DNA from: Nitrospira sp. CG24D
GTDB taxonomy: Bacteria > Nitrospirota > Nitrospiria > Nitrospirales > Nitrospiraceae
Length of the DNA: 64,000 nt
Direction of reading: 5' to 3'
Assembly (NCBI GenBank): GCA_002869855.2
Contig: NEWQ02000009.1
Coordinates: 117,240 to 181,239 of the forward strand
Position numbers and translations under genes: made by a program. Shown here piece by piece: positions 30,807 through 38,406 of the stretch (its first letter is position 1; the number at the start of each line of letters is the position of its first letter). A model generated the notes under the pieces. It did not search any database and was not told the origin of the DNA. It saw only the letters and a list, made by a program, of their open reading frames with translations.

Positions 30807-31649
30807 ATGAGTTTCGCGGAACGCATGCTCAAGATCGACCGGCGGATTATCTTTGTGGTGATCGCTCTGTGCACACTCTTGCCGCTGCTCTATCCGGTCG
30901 GACTGCCTATCAAGATTTCCCAGGAAGTGCGCGGCGTCTACGATCACATCGAAAGCCTGCCCGAACGCTCAGTGATTCTCCTTTCGCTCGATTTCGATCC
31001 AGCGTCGAAGCCGGAGCTTTATCCGCAGGCCGTGGCCATTCTCCGCCATGCCTTCAAGAAGAACCTCCGGGTGGTCGCGATGACCTTGTGGGTATCCGGC
31101 ACGGGCATGGCCGACGAGCTGCTGACCAAAGTGGCGAACGAATCCGGCAAACAGCGCGGCGCCGACTATGTCTTTCTCGGGTGGAGCCCGGGAGGTACGG
31201 CCGTCATCATCAATATGGGGCAGGATCTCTACAACGCATTTCCCAGTGATTACGGGAGCAAGCCGACTAAGGGGCAGCCGGTGCTGGAAGGGGTCAACAG
31301 TCTGAAGGACGTCACCTATGCGGTGAGTCTGGGGGCGGGGAATCCCGGTGTCGAGGCCTGGTACGTTTTCGGAAAAGATAAATACAAATTCGAGCTGGGC
31401 GGCGGCTGCACAGGTGTGATGGCCCCGGGGTTGTATCCTCTGTTGCGAAGCGGCCAAATCAACGGGTTGATCGGCGGGTTACGGGGAGCGGCGGAATACG
31501 AAAGTCTGATCGGGCAGAAGGGGCGGGCGGTGGCGGGGATGGATGCGCAATCGGCGACGCACGTCGCGATCATTGTCCTGGTGGCGTTGTGTAACATGTT
31601 CTACTTCACGCTCAGACGCCAGGCACGGCAACAGGGTTCGCAGTCGTAG
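30807..31649 (+). CDS. membrane-anchored protein of unknown function
   Basis: The ATG at 30807, after AGGTAGGGAGA, gives 280 residues. An N-terminal helix (IIFVVIALCTLLPLLYPVG) anchors a soluble domain with SVILLSLDFDPASKPELYPQA, VVAMTLWVSGTGMADELL and YVFLGWSPGGTAVI, and a C-terminal helix (HVAIIVLVALCNMFYF) closes it. The soluble part has a Rossmann-like alpha/beta rhythm, without a motif I can name. Its neighbours on both sides are membrane proteins of the same operon. Confidence 0.78.
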   Translation: MSFAERMLKIDRRIIFVVIALCTLLPLLYPVGLPIKISQEVRGVYDHIESLPERSVILLSLDFDPASKPELYPQAVAILRHAFKKNLRVVAMTLWVSGTGMADELLTKVANESGKQRGADYVFLGWSPGGTAVIINMGQDLYNAFPSDYGSKPTKGQPVLEGVNSLKDVTYAVSLGAGNPGVEAWYVFGKDKYKFELGGGCTGVMAPGLYPLLRSGQINGLIGGLRGAAEYESLIGQKGRAVAGMDAQSATHVAIIVLVALCNMFYFTLRRQARQQGSQS

Positions 31650-31664
31650 AGGATAGACCAGGCA

Positions 31665-32414
31665 ATGGATGCAACAATCATCGGCGCGTGGGTGGCCACA
31701 GGGTTAACTCTATTTATCTTCTCCTTTTTGTATAAGGACAATCCGCTCTTTAAGCTGGCGGAGAACCTCTATGTCGGCGTGTCGGTCGGCTATACGATCG
31801 TGAAGACGTACGACACGGTGATCGTGCATCTGATCTGGAAACCCATCGTCGAGAATCAGGAATGGACGCTTCTGATTCCCGTCGCCATCGGGTTGCTCAT
31901 GCTCACGCGCTACGTGCCGAAAGCCGCCTGGCTGTCGCGCTATGCGTTTGCGTTTATCGTCGGGGTAGGGGCGGGGCTGGCGATTCCGCGCACCGTGTCG
32001 TCGTTTATCCTGAAGCAGATTGAGGACACTATCCGGCCGCTACTCATGCTCGTGCCGGGGGAGGGCGTCACGTTCTCATGGAATCTGATGAACCCGGCCA
32101 GCAGTGTGAACGTCATCATCGTCTTGATCGGAGTGAGTTCCGTGCTGTTCTACTTCTTTTTCTCGGTGGAGCACAAGGGACCGGGGAAGATGGTCGCCAG
32201 GACGGGCGTGATGTTCCTGATGATCGCGTTCGGCGCAGCCTTCGGCTACACGGTCATGGCTCGCATGTCCTTGTTGATCGGACGGTTAACCGATTTGATC
32301 GAGTATTCCGATCCCTCCTACGGGCGGCCGACTTTGTGGCTGGCGCTCGTGACGATCGGCACCTTGATTGCACTCAGTCTTCGAAGCCGAAGCGAACCGC
32401 CGGAGGAAGGCTGA
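31665..32414 (+). CDS. multi-span membrane protein of unknown function
   Basis: The 249-residue protein has about seven hydrophobic segments, starting WVATGLTLFIFSFLYKDN and including LLIPVAIGLLMLTRYVP, FAFIVGVGAGLAIP and NVIIVLIGVSSVLFYFFF. A charged loop separates the last two helices. It starts 15 bases after the preceding gene. The last codons and stop lie inside an inverted repeat (32407-32472) that may end the transcript. Confidence 0.78.
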   Translation: MDATIIGAWVATGLTLFIFSFLYKDNPLFKLAENLYVGVSVGYTIVKTYDTVIVHLIWKPIVENQEWTLLIPVAIGLLMLTRYVPKAAWLSRYAFAFIVGVGAGLAIPRTVSSFILKQIEDTIRPLLMLVPGEGVTFSWNLMNPASSVNVIIVLIGVSSVLFYFFFSVEHKGPGKMVARTGVMFLMIAFGAAFGYTVMARMSLLIGRLTDLIEYSDPSYGRPTLWLALVTIGTLIALSLRSRSEPPEEG

Positions 32415-32472
32415 GGTTAAGGTTCAGGCTGAGAAAAATCAGTTTTCCGCTCTCAACCTTAGCCTCAACCTT
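32407..32472. repeat. long imperfect inverted repeat at gene end
   Basis: AAGGCTGAGGTTAAGGTTCAG (32407-32427, 21 bases, given here only as its core GGCTGAGGTTAAGGTT) is the near inverse of CTCAACCTTAGCCTCAACC (32452-32470), pairing 18-19 of 21 positions around a 24-base loop. It spans the stop codon of the membrane gene. There is no T-run, so it may stabilise the mRNA end rather than act as a classical terminator. Confidence 0.65.
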
Positions 32473-32487
32473 GATCTGTCTCCCCGG

Positions 32488-32517
32488 TTGCAGCTTCTTC
32501 TTTCCCTCCTTTACAAT
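32488..32517 (+). promoter_or_regulatory. possible sigma70 promoter for the MEMO gene
   Basis: TTGCAG (32488-32493), an 18-base spacer and TACAAT (32512-32517) precede the ATG at 32539 by 21 bases. With the hairpin upstream this suggests an extra transcription start inside the cluster. Confidence 0.45.
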
Positions 32518-32538
32518 GGCGCTCGACCAAGGAGCAAT

Positions 32539-33678
32539 ATGACTACCACGACTGCCAAAGACCCCAAGCACTATCCCACACTGCGGAATCTCCAGTTCTC
32601 CCCGATTAAAGAAGGGGAGGAGCAGTACATCGTGCTGTGGGATCCAACCGGCCTGAGCAAGGAACGGCTGGTGCTTCCACTCAACTACTTTTTCATCATT
32701 CAGCATTTCGACGGCGAGCATTCTCTCCAGCAGGTGGGCGCCCTCTATTTGAAACGGTTCGGTGAGTTTCTGATGCCGGATAAGGTCGAGCAGTTGGTGA
32801 CCGACCTCGACCAGAAATTGTTTCTGGAAGGGGAACGGGCAGAAGAGGCCCGCAGAGAGCAGCGCGCCCAGTATCGCGAGAGCCCGCTTCGCCAGGCGGC
32901 GTTTGCCGGCCGCGCCTACGAGGCGGACGGCGCGAAACTGAAGAAACAGATCGACGGATTTTTCACGTCGAAAGAAGGCCCGGACTTCAAACCATCAGAG
33001 AACGCCGGCAAACCGATCAAAGGTGTGGTCGCCCCGACCTACGATCTGAAACAGGCCGGTCCGATCTACGCCTGGGCGTACAAAGAGCTGCAAGAATCCA
33101 CCCAGCCGGATGTCTATGTCATCATCGGTACCGCCTATGCCGGTCTCGACAATCTCTTTGCCGTCACGGACAAGGATTTTGAAACGCCGCTGGGTGTCGT
33201 GAAGGCCGATCAGCCCTTGCTGGCAAAGATCAGAGAGCGGTTTCCGGTCGCGTTCGAAGAGGATCTCTGCCATCAAGCCGAACATGCGATTGAATTCCAA
33301 TTGCCGTTTCTTCAGCAGGTCGTCGGAGACAAGAGGCCCTTTACCATTGTGCCGATTCTCTGTTCATTTTCCGCGCTGAGTATGGCCGAAGCCCCGATCC
33401 AGCAATCAGTCGAAGTGTTTCTGGCGGGGCTGCGCGATATTCTCAAGGCATCAGGTCGCAGCTACTGTGTCGTGGCGGCGGCGGAGTTGGCGCATCTCGG
33501 GATGCGCTACGGCGATAAAGAGCCGCCGACGGACTTCTCGTTCCATCGATCGATGCAGCACGACCTGGAAATGTTGAAGCCGGTGGAAGAGCGGAAGCCG
33601 GAAGAATTCACCAAGTACATCATCACCGAAAACGACAAGAGCGTGTGTGCCTTCGGGCTCTTCATCGATCAATCTTGA
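32539..33678 (+). CDS. MEMO-family protein (AmmeMemoRadiSam system protein B type)
   Basis: ATG 32539 follows AAGGAG and gives 379 residues. The first 120 residues form an extra helical domain; the MEMO part begins at RQAAFAGRAYEADGAKLKKQI. The family metal-site region is seen as HQAEHAIEFQLPFLQ and later VVAAAELAHLGMRYG, but the first family histidine appears replaced in VVAPTYDLKQAG (usually PHAGY). MEMO proteins resemble extradiol dioxygenases and often pair with AMMECR1 and radical SAM genes, which are absent here. Confidence 0.82.
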   Translation: MTTTTAKDPKHYPTLRNLQFSPIKEGEEQYIVLWDPTGLSKERLVLPLNYFFIIQHFDGEHSLQQVGALYLKRFGEFLMPDKVEQLVTDLDQKLFLEGERAEEARREQRAQYRESPLRQAAFAGRAYEADGAKLKKQIDGFFTSKEGPDFKPSENAGKPIKGVVAPTYDLKQAGPIYAWAYKELQESTQPDVYVIIGTAYAGLDNLFAVTDKDFETPLGVVKADQPLLAKIRERFPVAFEEDLCHQAEHAIEFQLPFLQQVVGDKRPFTIVPILCSFSALSMAEAPIQQSVEVFLAGLRDILKASGRSYCVVAAAELAHLGMRYGDKEPPTDFSFHRSMQHDLEMLKPVEERKPEEFTKYIITENDKSVCAFGLFIDQS

Positions 33679-34019
33679 TCCTACTCGGCCTCTCTTTGCT
33701 GACCGGCTGCCTCCAGCTGGATCGGCGTGATGTGCTGCCTGCCAGGGTTCTGGGCTTCGTCTCTTTGCCCGTCGTCATCCCTGTTTCGTCAAGGCCCCTC
33801 ACGGAAGATGTAGGGGAGTCGACAAGCTTCCTTCGTTCTGTAAACGGGATTGCCTGGCACGTATCGTCGCTTCGTCTGGTCCAAGATGATGATGGTTCTA
33901 TTTTGCTCCACTCAGACCGCCGTTCCGGTTCGATGCTCCAGGGGCTCGACCCTTCGCTTGTCCATCCAGCTGTCCGTCCATTCCTTTTTCCTTCCTGCGA
34001 CGTCTCTGCCTTGCCGTAA
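33645..34019 (+). CDS. possible small lipoprotein
   Basis: This 124-codon frame starts 34 bases inside the MEMO gene and encodes SILILLGLSLLTGC, a good lipoprotein signal with lipobox LTGC, followed by about 100 residues without known motif. It has no clear ribosome site at its first ATG. An opposite-strand frame overlaps it. I rate it as a possible gene because of the lipobox only. Confidence 0.35.
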   Translation: MCLRALHRSILILLGLSLLTGCLQLDRRDVLPARVLGFVSLPVVIPVSSRPLTEDVGESTSFLRSVNGIAWHVSSLRLVQDDDGSILLHSDRRSGSMLQGLDPSLVHPAVRPFLFPSCDVSALP

Positions 34020-34285
34020 TCCGGTTTGAAGGAGCCGTCTCTCCGGGTATGAAGCGAAGAGGCGGCTCCTATGTCCTCGGCGTGGAGGCGACGGATGCAG
34101 CCTGGAGTGGGTTGGATCCGAGCTGCGTGGAGCGATTCGACTCCGCGTATGAGTCGGATGACGCTGGTCGGCTCCATGCTGAGGCGAGGGGTTGTTCCAA
34201 ACGGAGTCATGTTTCGCTGATTTCCCCCTTATTGTTTACGGTGCATCATTGCGGGCGGCCATTGGGCTGTCCCGATCTGATCGCG
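34020..34285. other. spacer with one hairpin and no clear gene
   Basis: A hairpin GGAGCCGTCTCT ... AGAGGCGGCTCC (34031-34069; 11 of 12 pairs, 15-base loop) is the only structure I see. An ORF starting at 34049 on the plus strand overlaps a better-supported minus-strand microprotein and is likely chance. The hairpin could terminate the unit before it, though no T-run follows. Confidence 0.45.
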
Positions 34286-34372
34286 CTACTCCTGCCAAAT
34301 CAGCCGCACGACCAGGTAGATGAAGCAGGCCATGAATATGTTCGAAAGTAGGAGGAGGAGTGTGAAATCCAT
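34286..34372 (-). CDS. 28-residue membrane microprotein, paralogue 1
   Basis: The ATG at 34372 follows AAAGGAG with a six-base gap and opens 28 codons: MDFTLLLLLSNIFMACF, then IYLVVRLIWQE. A single helix of about 20 hydrophobic residues ends in a charged/Trp tail, as in tiny inner-membrane proteins. A second copy of the same design (MDF...N..MA.FI...LIW) lies at 35540-35626. A sigma54-type element precedes both. The family is not one I know. It lies downstream of a lone receiver gene on the same strand. Confidence 0.7.
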   Translation of the reverse strand: MDFTLLLLLSNIFMACFIYLVVRLIWQE

Positions 34373-34448
34373 GATGTGCTCCTTTCCGTCACGGCCGGTC
34401 GCTTGGGTTCTTTCTTTTTCCTTCTTGTCACCGATGATCGAAACATTT

Positions 34449-34464
34449 TGCAAAGCGTGGACCA
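34449..34464 (-). promoter_or_regulatory. sigma54-type -24/-12 element before microprotein 1
   Basis: On the minus strand TGGTCCACGCTTTGCA has GG and GC separated by the required ten bases and the TTGCA -12 box. The -24 box (TGGTCC) is weaker than TGGCAC. Start of transcription would be near 34438, about 65 bases before the ATG. Support comes from the matching element at the paralogue. Confidence 0.5.
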
Positions 34465-34469
34465 CCAAC

Positions 34470-34899
34470 AAGAGCGCAGGTGTTTCCGGTTGAATCAGAC
34501 TCGATTGGTCGATTGGCGTGCGAGTCGGGGGGGTATGCTTCGCTCGGAGGTTTGCAGCTTCACCGATGAGCCCATCATCAAAGAGCCTAAAACAATTCAG
34601 GCTGAATCACTTTCGATTCAGTGCCAACGGCACTAGAAGATTCGTTGCAGCTGGGTGTCGCAGGGCCGAAAGTCTTTGATCCGTTTGCGGCCAAGCCAGC
34701 TGGATGTGTCTGATGCAGGGTCAATTGAGCGAGCGCGGCAGGTGGTCGCCGAGCAGGGTTGGCCGCGAGGGTTGGCTGGATCGTAGGCAACTCAGGCGTT
34801 ACTGTGATCGACGTCGCGGTTGGTAGGGCCTGGGTGGACGAGATATACCCCGTGGCTCTTACGCCTGGTGCGCGGAGAGATCTGGGCGGACGTTCAATC
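34470..34899. other. spacer without recognised genes
   Basis: Between the sigma54-type element and the receiver gene I find no ORF with a ribosome site, no tRNA and no strong hairpin. A minus-strand frame covering 34587-35216 is an overlapping shadow of the receiver gene with Ser/Pro-rich, biased composition. Confidence 0.4.
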
Positions 34900-35403
34900 T
34901 CACTGGTCGGTGGTCTTGTCGTGATAGTCCTGTACTGCCTCAAGCTCTGAGGGGGAGTCCGTTCTTGGACTTGCGACTGAAGCCTGTGAAGGTCGGTTCT
35001 CCGAGTCCTGCCTTGTCCTGAGCGTGAAGAGATGGACGGCGGTTCTGACTTTTTGCACAAGGACGTCTCGCGGCACGGGTTTCCGCATCCAGTCGCCCAC
35101 TCCCTGCTGGATAATGCCTTCAAGGAATTCTGTGTCGTCGGCCCCGCTGCACACGATGATCGGGATGGCCTGGTGATGTTTCTGGAGGTAGGCGATGAGG
35201 TACATTCCGTTGCCATTGGGCATGGCCAGGTCGCAGATCACGGCGCAGACTTCACTCGCCAGCACCGGCTGCTTCATCAGCTGTATGGCACTGTTGCCGT
35301 CAGGAGCCAGCCAGACTTCATAGCCCTGTCGCCCAAGCGTCATGCGAGTGGTTTCACGAACGTCGGGATTGTCGTCGACGACCAGGATTGTTCCGTATGT
35401 CAT
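34900..35403 (-). CDS. single-domain response regulator (CheY-like receiver)
   Basis: The ATG at 35403 follows AAGGAGGAAGG. The 167-residue product is a receiver: acidic pocket DD (residues 10-11), phospho-acceptor D58 in VICDLAMPNG, switch S86 in VCSGADD and K108 in RKP. The last 45 residues are a Ser/Arg/Gln-rich tail without DNA-binding domain. It should act by protein contact or as a phosphate sink. No kinase is in the window. It lies between two microprotein genes on the same strand; its 5' region holds a perfect palindrome (35431-35444). Confidence 0.88.
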   Translation of the reverse strand: MTYGTILVVDDNPDVRETTRMTLGRQGYEVWLAPDGNSAIQLMKQPVLASEVCAVICDLAMPNGNGMYLIAYLQKHHQAIPIIVCSGADDTEFLEGIIQQGVGDWMRKPVPRDVLVQKVRTAVHLFTLRTRQDSENRPSQASVASPRTDSPSELEAVQDYHDKTTDQ

Positions 35404-35430
35404 GTTGCCCTTCCTCCTTCCTTTGACTGT

Positions 35431-35444
35431 GTCAGCCGGCTGAC
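35431..35444. promoter_or_regulatory. perfect 14-base palindrome upstream of the receiver gene
   Basis: GTCAGCCGGCTGAC lies 28 bases before the receiver ATG. Perfect dyads of this size can be operators, or short RNA hairpins in the leader. No regulator can be assigned. Confidence 0.35.
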
Positions 35445-35539
35445 CGCTGGTCGGCTCCACATCGCGCCATCATGGTCCTGTATCTTCCTCACGGGTGGTT
35501 GATTTCCCCCAACGGTTCTCTTCGCATGTTCCGATTCCG

Positions 35540-35626
35540 CTATTGCTTCCAGATCAAGTTCAGAACAAAGAAGATGAAGATGGCCATGAGAGTGTTGGTG
35601 GTGAATAAGATGAGTCCGAAGTCCAT
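35540..35626 (-). CDS. 28-residue membrane microprotein, paralogue 2
   Basis: The ATG at 35626 follows AAAAAGGAG with a seven-base gap. The 28 codons read MDFGLILFTTNTLMAIF, then IFFVLNLIWKQ and TAG: one transmembrane helix with a Trp/Lys tail. Residues M-D-F, L, N, M-A, F-I, and L-I-W align with the protein at 34286-34372 without gaps, so these are paralogues. The receiver gene follows 137 bases downstream on the same strand. It is too short for usual gene finders. Confidence 0.72.
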   Translation of the reverse strand: MDFGLILFTTNTLMAIFIFFVLNLIWKQ

Positions 35627-35665
35627 GGCGTTCTCCTTTTTATTGGCGTGATGCTATCCACTCTG

Positions 35666-35681
35666 TGCAATGAGCGGGCCA
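35666..35681 (-). promoter_or_regulatory. sigma54-type -24/-12 promoter before microprotein 2
   Basis: On the minus strand TGGCCCGCTCATTGCA matches TGGCACG-N4-TTGCA at all but one position, with the exact ten-base GG to GC spacing. Transcription would start near 35655, leaving a leader of about 30 bases with the AAGGAG site. The receiver gene may share the transcript. Confidence 0.65.
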
Positions 35682-35682
35682 A

Positions 35683-35987
35683 GTGGATGCCAGACTCGCA
35701 CGGTCGCCACGAAAGAGAATAAACATCAATGCTGTTCAGGCGTTTGTGATCTTGTTGCGCCGGCATCATGATGGGGATGTCGGCGCGTGAGGCCGGGTGG
35801 ATGGAACCCAAAATAATTCCACTTGAATCCAGAGTGATCCACCGTGGACGAATGCTGAGTGCTAAGTGCTAAGCCCTGAGCCCTGAGACCGAATAAGTGG
35901 CTGAGAGCTGGAATCCGTGGGACGCAAGAGATGACCCTGTTGTGCAAAGCTGCTATGGTCGGCGTCACTCACTGAAGGGACAGCGGG
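35683..35987. other. spacer with short tandem-like words
   Basis: The spacer contains GCTGAGTGCTAAGTGCTAAG and CCCTGAGCCCTGAG near 35853-35887, degenerate seven-base words of a kind common between genes. There is also GTGGAT ... ATCCAC symmetry around 35795-35842. No ORF with a ribosome site is present. Confidence 0.45.
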
Positions 35988-36851
35988 ATGTTGAACGGCA
36001 ACGATAAGGCAGTGGTGATAACCGGTGCGTCGACCGGGATCGGCGCGGCTTGCGCGTGGCATCTCGACCGGCTCGGCTTTACGGTGTTCGCCGGGGTGCG
36101 TCGGATCGAGGATGGTGAATCTTTGAAGGCGCAGGGATCAGTTCGGCTCCAGCCTATTTTGCTGGATGTCACCGATGCGGGCTCGATCGAACAGGCGCGG
36201 CGGCAGATTACCGAACAGATCGGGCCACGAGGGTTGGCCGGATTGGTGAACAACGCCGGCATTGCAGTGGTTGGTCCGCTGGAGGCCGTGCCGATTGCCG
36301 ATCTGCGTCGGCAGTTTGAGGTGAATGTGATCGGACAGGTCGCGGTGATCCAGGCGTTTCTTCCGCTACTTCGCAACGGGCGCGGGCGTATCGTCAACAT
36401 GGGGTCGATCGCGGGCCGGGCAGCGATGCCGGTGATGGGGCCCTATTCTGCATCGAAGTTTGCGTTGGAAGCGTTGACGGATGCCTTGCGCCTCGAAGTG
36501 CAGCAGTGGGGGATTCAGGTCTCCATAGTGGAGCCGGGCGCGATTGCCACGCCGATCTGGAGGAAGTCCGGCGCGAAGGCCGAAGAGCTGGAGACTGTCA
36601 CGTCGGAAGAGTTGAAGCGGTTGTACGCCGGAGTGATCGCTGGAGTCCGGGCGCGTGTGGCGGAAGCGGCGGCGCAGGCAATTCCCGCCGATGCCGTTTC
36701 GGATGCCGTGGTCCATGCCTTGACGGCCTCTCGTCCGAAGACGCGCTATCTCGTCGGAAGAGATGCGAAGGTGCGCGCGCTGATGATCAAGCTGCTGCCG
36801 GACCGGTGGTCGGATAGGCTGATGACGTGGATTCTGAAACTGCCTCACTGA
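35988..36851 (+). CDS. short-chain dehydrogenase/reductase
   Basis: The 287-residue classical SDR has the cofactor motif VITGASTGIG (residues 10-19), NNAG (88-91) and catalytic S140, Y153 and K157 (GPYSASKFA). The basic residues after the second strand (VRRIED) suggest NADPH. Substrate cannot be predicted; the C-terminal extension resembles retinol/17-beta-type SDRs. It stands alone, and its end faces a convergent minus-strand gene across a short hairpin. Confidence 0.88.
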   Translation: MLNGNDKAVVITGASTGIGAACAWHLDRLGFTVFAGVRRIEDGESLKAQGSVRLQPILLDVTDAGSIEQARRQITEQIGPRGLAGLVNNAGIAVVGPLEAVPIADLRRQFEVNVIGQVAVIQAFLPLLRNGRGRIVNMGSIAGRAAMPVMGPYSASKFALEALTDALRLEVQQWGIQVSIVEPGAIATPIWRKSGAKAEELETVTSEELKRLYAGVIAGVRARVAEAAAQAIPADAVSDAVVHALTASRPKTRYLVGRDAKVRALMIKLLPDRWSDRLMTWILKLPH

Positions 36852-36868
36852 ACTTCTACCTCCCCTTG

Positions 36869-36889
36869 CCCCTCCTTACAAAGGAGGGG
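36869..36889. terminator. hairpin between convergent genes
   Basis: CCCCTCCTT-ACA-AAGGAGGGG forms a perfect nine-pair stem with a three-base loop in the 66-base spacer between the SDR and the minus-strand gene. There is no long T-run on either side, so it is a probable but not proven bidirectional terminator. Confidence 0.55.
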
Positions 36890-36917
36890 ATTCGACGGGA
36901 GGCTGTTCCGCTGATCT

Positions 36918-37832
36918 CTACGGTATGATTTCGCGCAAGGGTTGTTTGCCCAGTCCCAAATCCTGCTTCGAGACATCGAACGAAAAGCGCATTTGCACGG
37001 CCAGATATTTCTGGACCAGGCCGGGCTTATCGAGCGGCTGGTCCTGTTCATGGTAGACCGCGAGTTCCATGTCATGCCAGCGCAGAGCGAGTCCCACGAT
37101 CCAATCCATTTCCGTCGGTCTGGCTTGATTGCTGCCTTCCCGGTCGGTGAAGAAGTTCACGTCGCCGTACAGCACGACTTTGTTCTTGTAGAGATCGAGA
37201 TCGGCGTGGGCGACGTAGCGGAACAGGGCGCGTCCGGTATTATCGGGCCGTGCGAAATAATTGCTGTTATGGAAGAGCCAGCCGGCGCCGGCGTACATCG
37301 TCAGGCTCTGATTGGGGAAGAGCGATCGCCACCAGGCCATGTCCTGAGCCGATTGCAGCTTGGCCGTGATCAACCCGTCGGCGTAGGCCTGTTTGATGCC
37401 GCTGCGGTCTAACGGCGCATCCCGCTCATACTGGAGGCGCCAGGCAAAATGGTCGACGACGCCGGTGAAGGCATAAGTGCCGTCCCATTCGCTGAGTTCG
37501 ATCCAGCCGTTCGTCCGGTCGGAGAAGAAATTCTGGTCGGTGTAGAAGGTCAGGTATTGCTTGTAGAGATCTGTTTCGAGATGGAGCATATGGCGCAGGC
37601 CGACGAGGCCGCTGTTGTCCGGTCTGGCGGCGAAGGAGGGATTTTTCGCAAAGGCTCCAGTCAGGAGGTAGCCGGCGAAGAGGCTTTCTTCCGACCCACG
37701 GTCCAGGTCGTTAGGATCGTCCATCGAGGGCAGAGGCCTGCCATATTTCTCCAGGGCCAGAGCGCCGGCGGGCAGACCGCACACGAGAAGCGACAGGATG
37801 AGCACGCATGCAATGTGTCGTCGCAGCGCCAT
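36918..37832 (-). CDS. secreted, probably outer-membrane beta-barrel protein
   Basis: ATG 37832 gives 304 residues with a clear signal peptide (HIACVLILSLLVCGLPAGALA). The mature part shows alternating aromatic strands and two halves that resemble each other: AGYLLTGAF...ARPDN...LHLETDLYKQYLTFYTDQNFFSDR and AGAGWLFHN...ARPDN...AHADLDLYKNKVVLYGDVNFFTDR. This suggests an internal duplication of barrel hairpins. The frame is open further upstream, but only this start yields the signal. Function is unknown. Confidence 0.78.
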   Translation of the reverse strand: MALRRHIACVLILSLLVCGLPAGALALEKYGRPLPSMDDPNDLDRGSEESLFAGYLLTGAFAKNPSFAARPDNSGLVGLRHMLHLETDLYKQYLTFYTDQNFFSDRTNGWIELSEWDGTYAFTGVVDHFAWRLQYERDAPLDRSGIKQAYADGLITAKLQSAQDMAWWRSLFPNQSLTMYAGAGWLFHNSNYFARPDNTGRALFRYVAHADLDLYKNKVVLYGDVNFFTDREGSNQARPTEMDWIVGLALRWHDMELAVYHEQDQPLDKPGLVQKYLAVQMRFSFDVSKQDLGLGKQPLREIIP

Positions 37833-37911
37833 AATGGGGTAGGAGTACCATGATTTGTGGCGTGCGGCTAGGCGGAAACGGGAAAAGTTCTGACGGGGAG
37901 CGGGGGCTGAC

Positions 37912-38361
37912 CTACTGCGTGCAGGAGTCGAAGATGGCTTCGCAGTCGTTGGAGGCATCCATGCTCGGAGGGGCGAACCGGTAACGTACGTCGGTGACGC
38001 GATCATCGGTCAGCACCACCGTGGCCCAGCAGCCATGCCGGTTTGTCGACATACTGCCTTTCCCCACCGGCTGCGATTCTTCCAGGACCGGCGCTTCCCG
38101 GTAATATTGGAGGAGGACAACGTCGTTGCGGGTCTGTTCCTTCACCGGCTTGCCGGCGCAGGCCAGGACTTCGGCTTTCGACTTGCCGATGACTTTTTGC
38201 TGATTCGGATATTCGCCGACGGTGGCCGCTGTGGCGCAACCGGCGATGGTTATCAGTCCGAGCAGGCCGGAGGCAAACACCAGCAGGTGGAACGTGCCGG
38301 ACTCAATCCGGTGCGATTTCCCTTCGGCGGCTGATGGCTGGTCAGATGGTTTCTGTAACAT
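37912..38361 (-). CDS. small lipoprotein
   Basis: The 149-residue protein carries a hydrophobic segment ending at lipobox IAGC (about C42), preceded by an unusually long 25-residue N-tail; a later start may be used. The mature part (KVIGKSKAEVLACAGKPVKE) resembles SmpA/OmlA-like lipoproteins with the pattern G-x-S/T-x-x-E-V. Four further Cys residues are present. It lies between two other envelope genes on the same strand. Confidence 0.7.
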   Translation of the reverse strand: MLQKPSDQPSAAEGKSHRIESGTFHLLVFASGLLGLITIAGCATAATVGEYPNQQKVIGKSKAEVLACAGKPVKEQTRNDVVLLQYYREAPVLEESQPVGKGSMSTNRHGCWATVVLTDDRVTDVRYRFAPPSMDASNDCEAIFDSCTQ

Positions 38362-38406
38362 GGATGGTGGACCGGTCTAGATGTTTGTGCGTGGGGTATG
38401 GATCAA

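Noticed and set aside
34049..34351. A 100-codon plus-strand ORF in the gene-poor region
   Set aside because: It overlaps the better-supported microprotein on the other strand, lies across a hairpin, and its ribosome site is poorly spaced.
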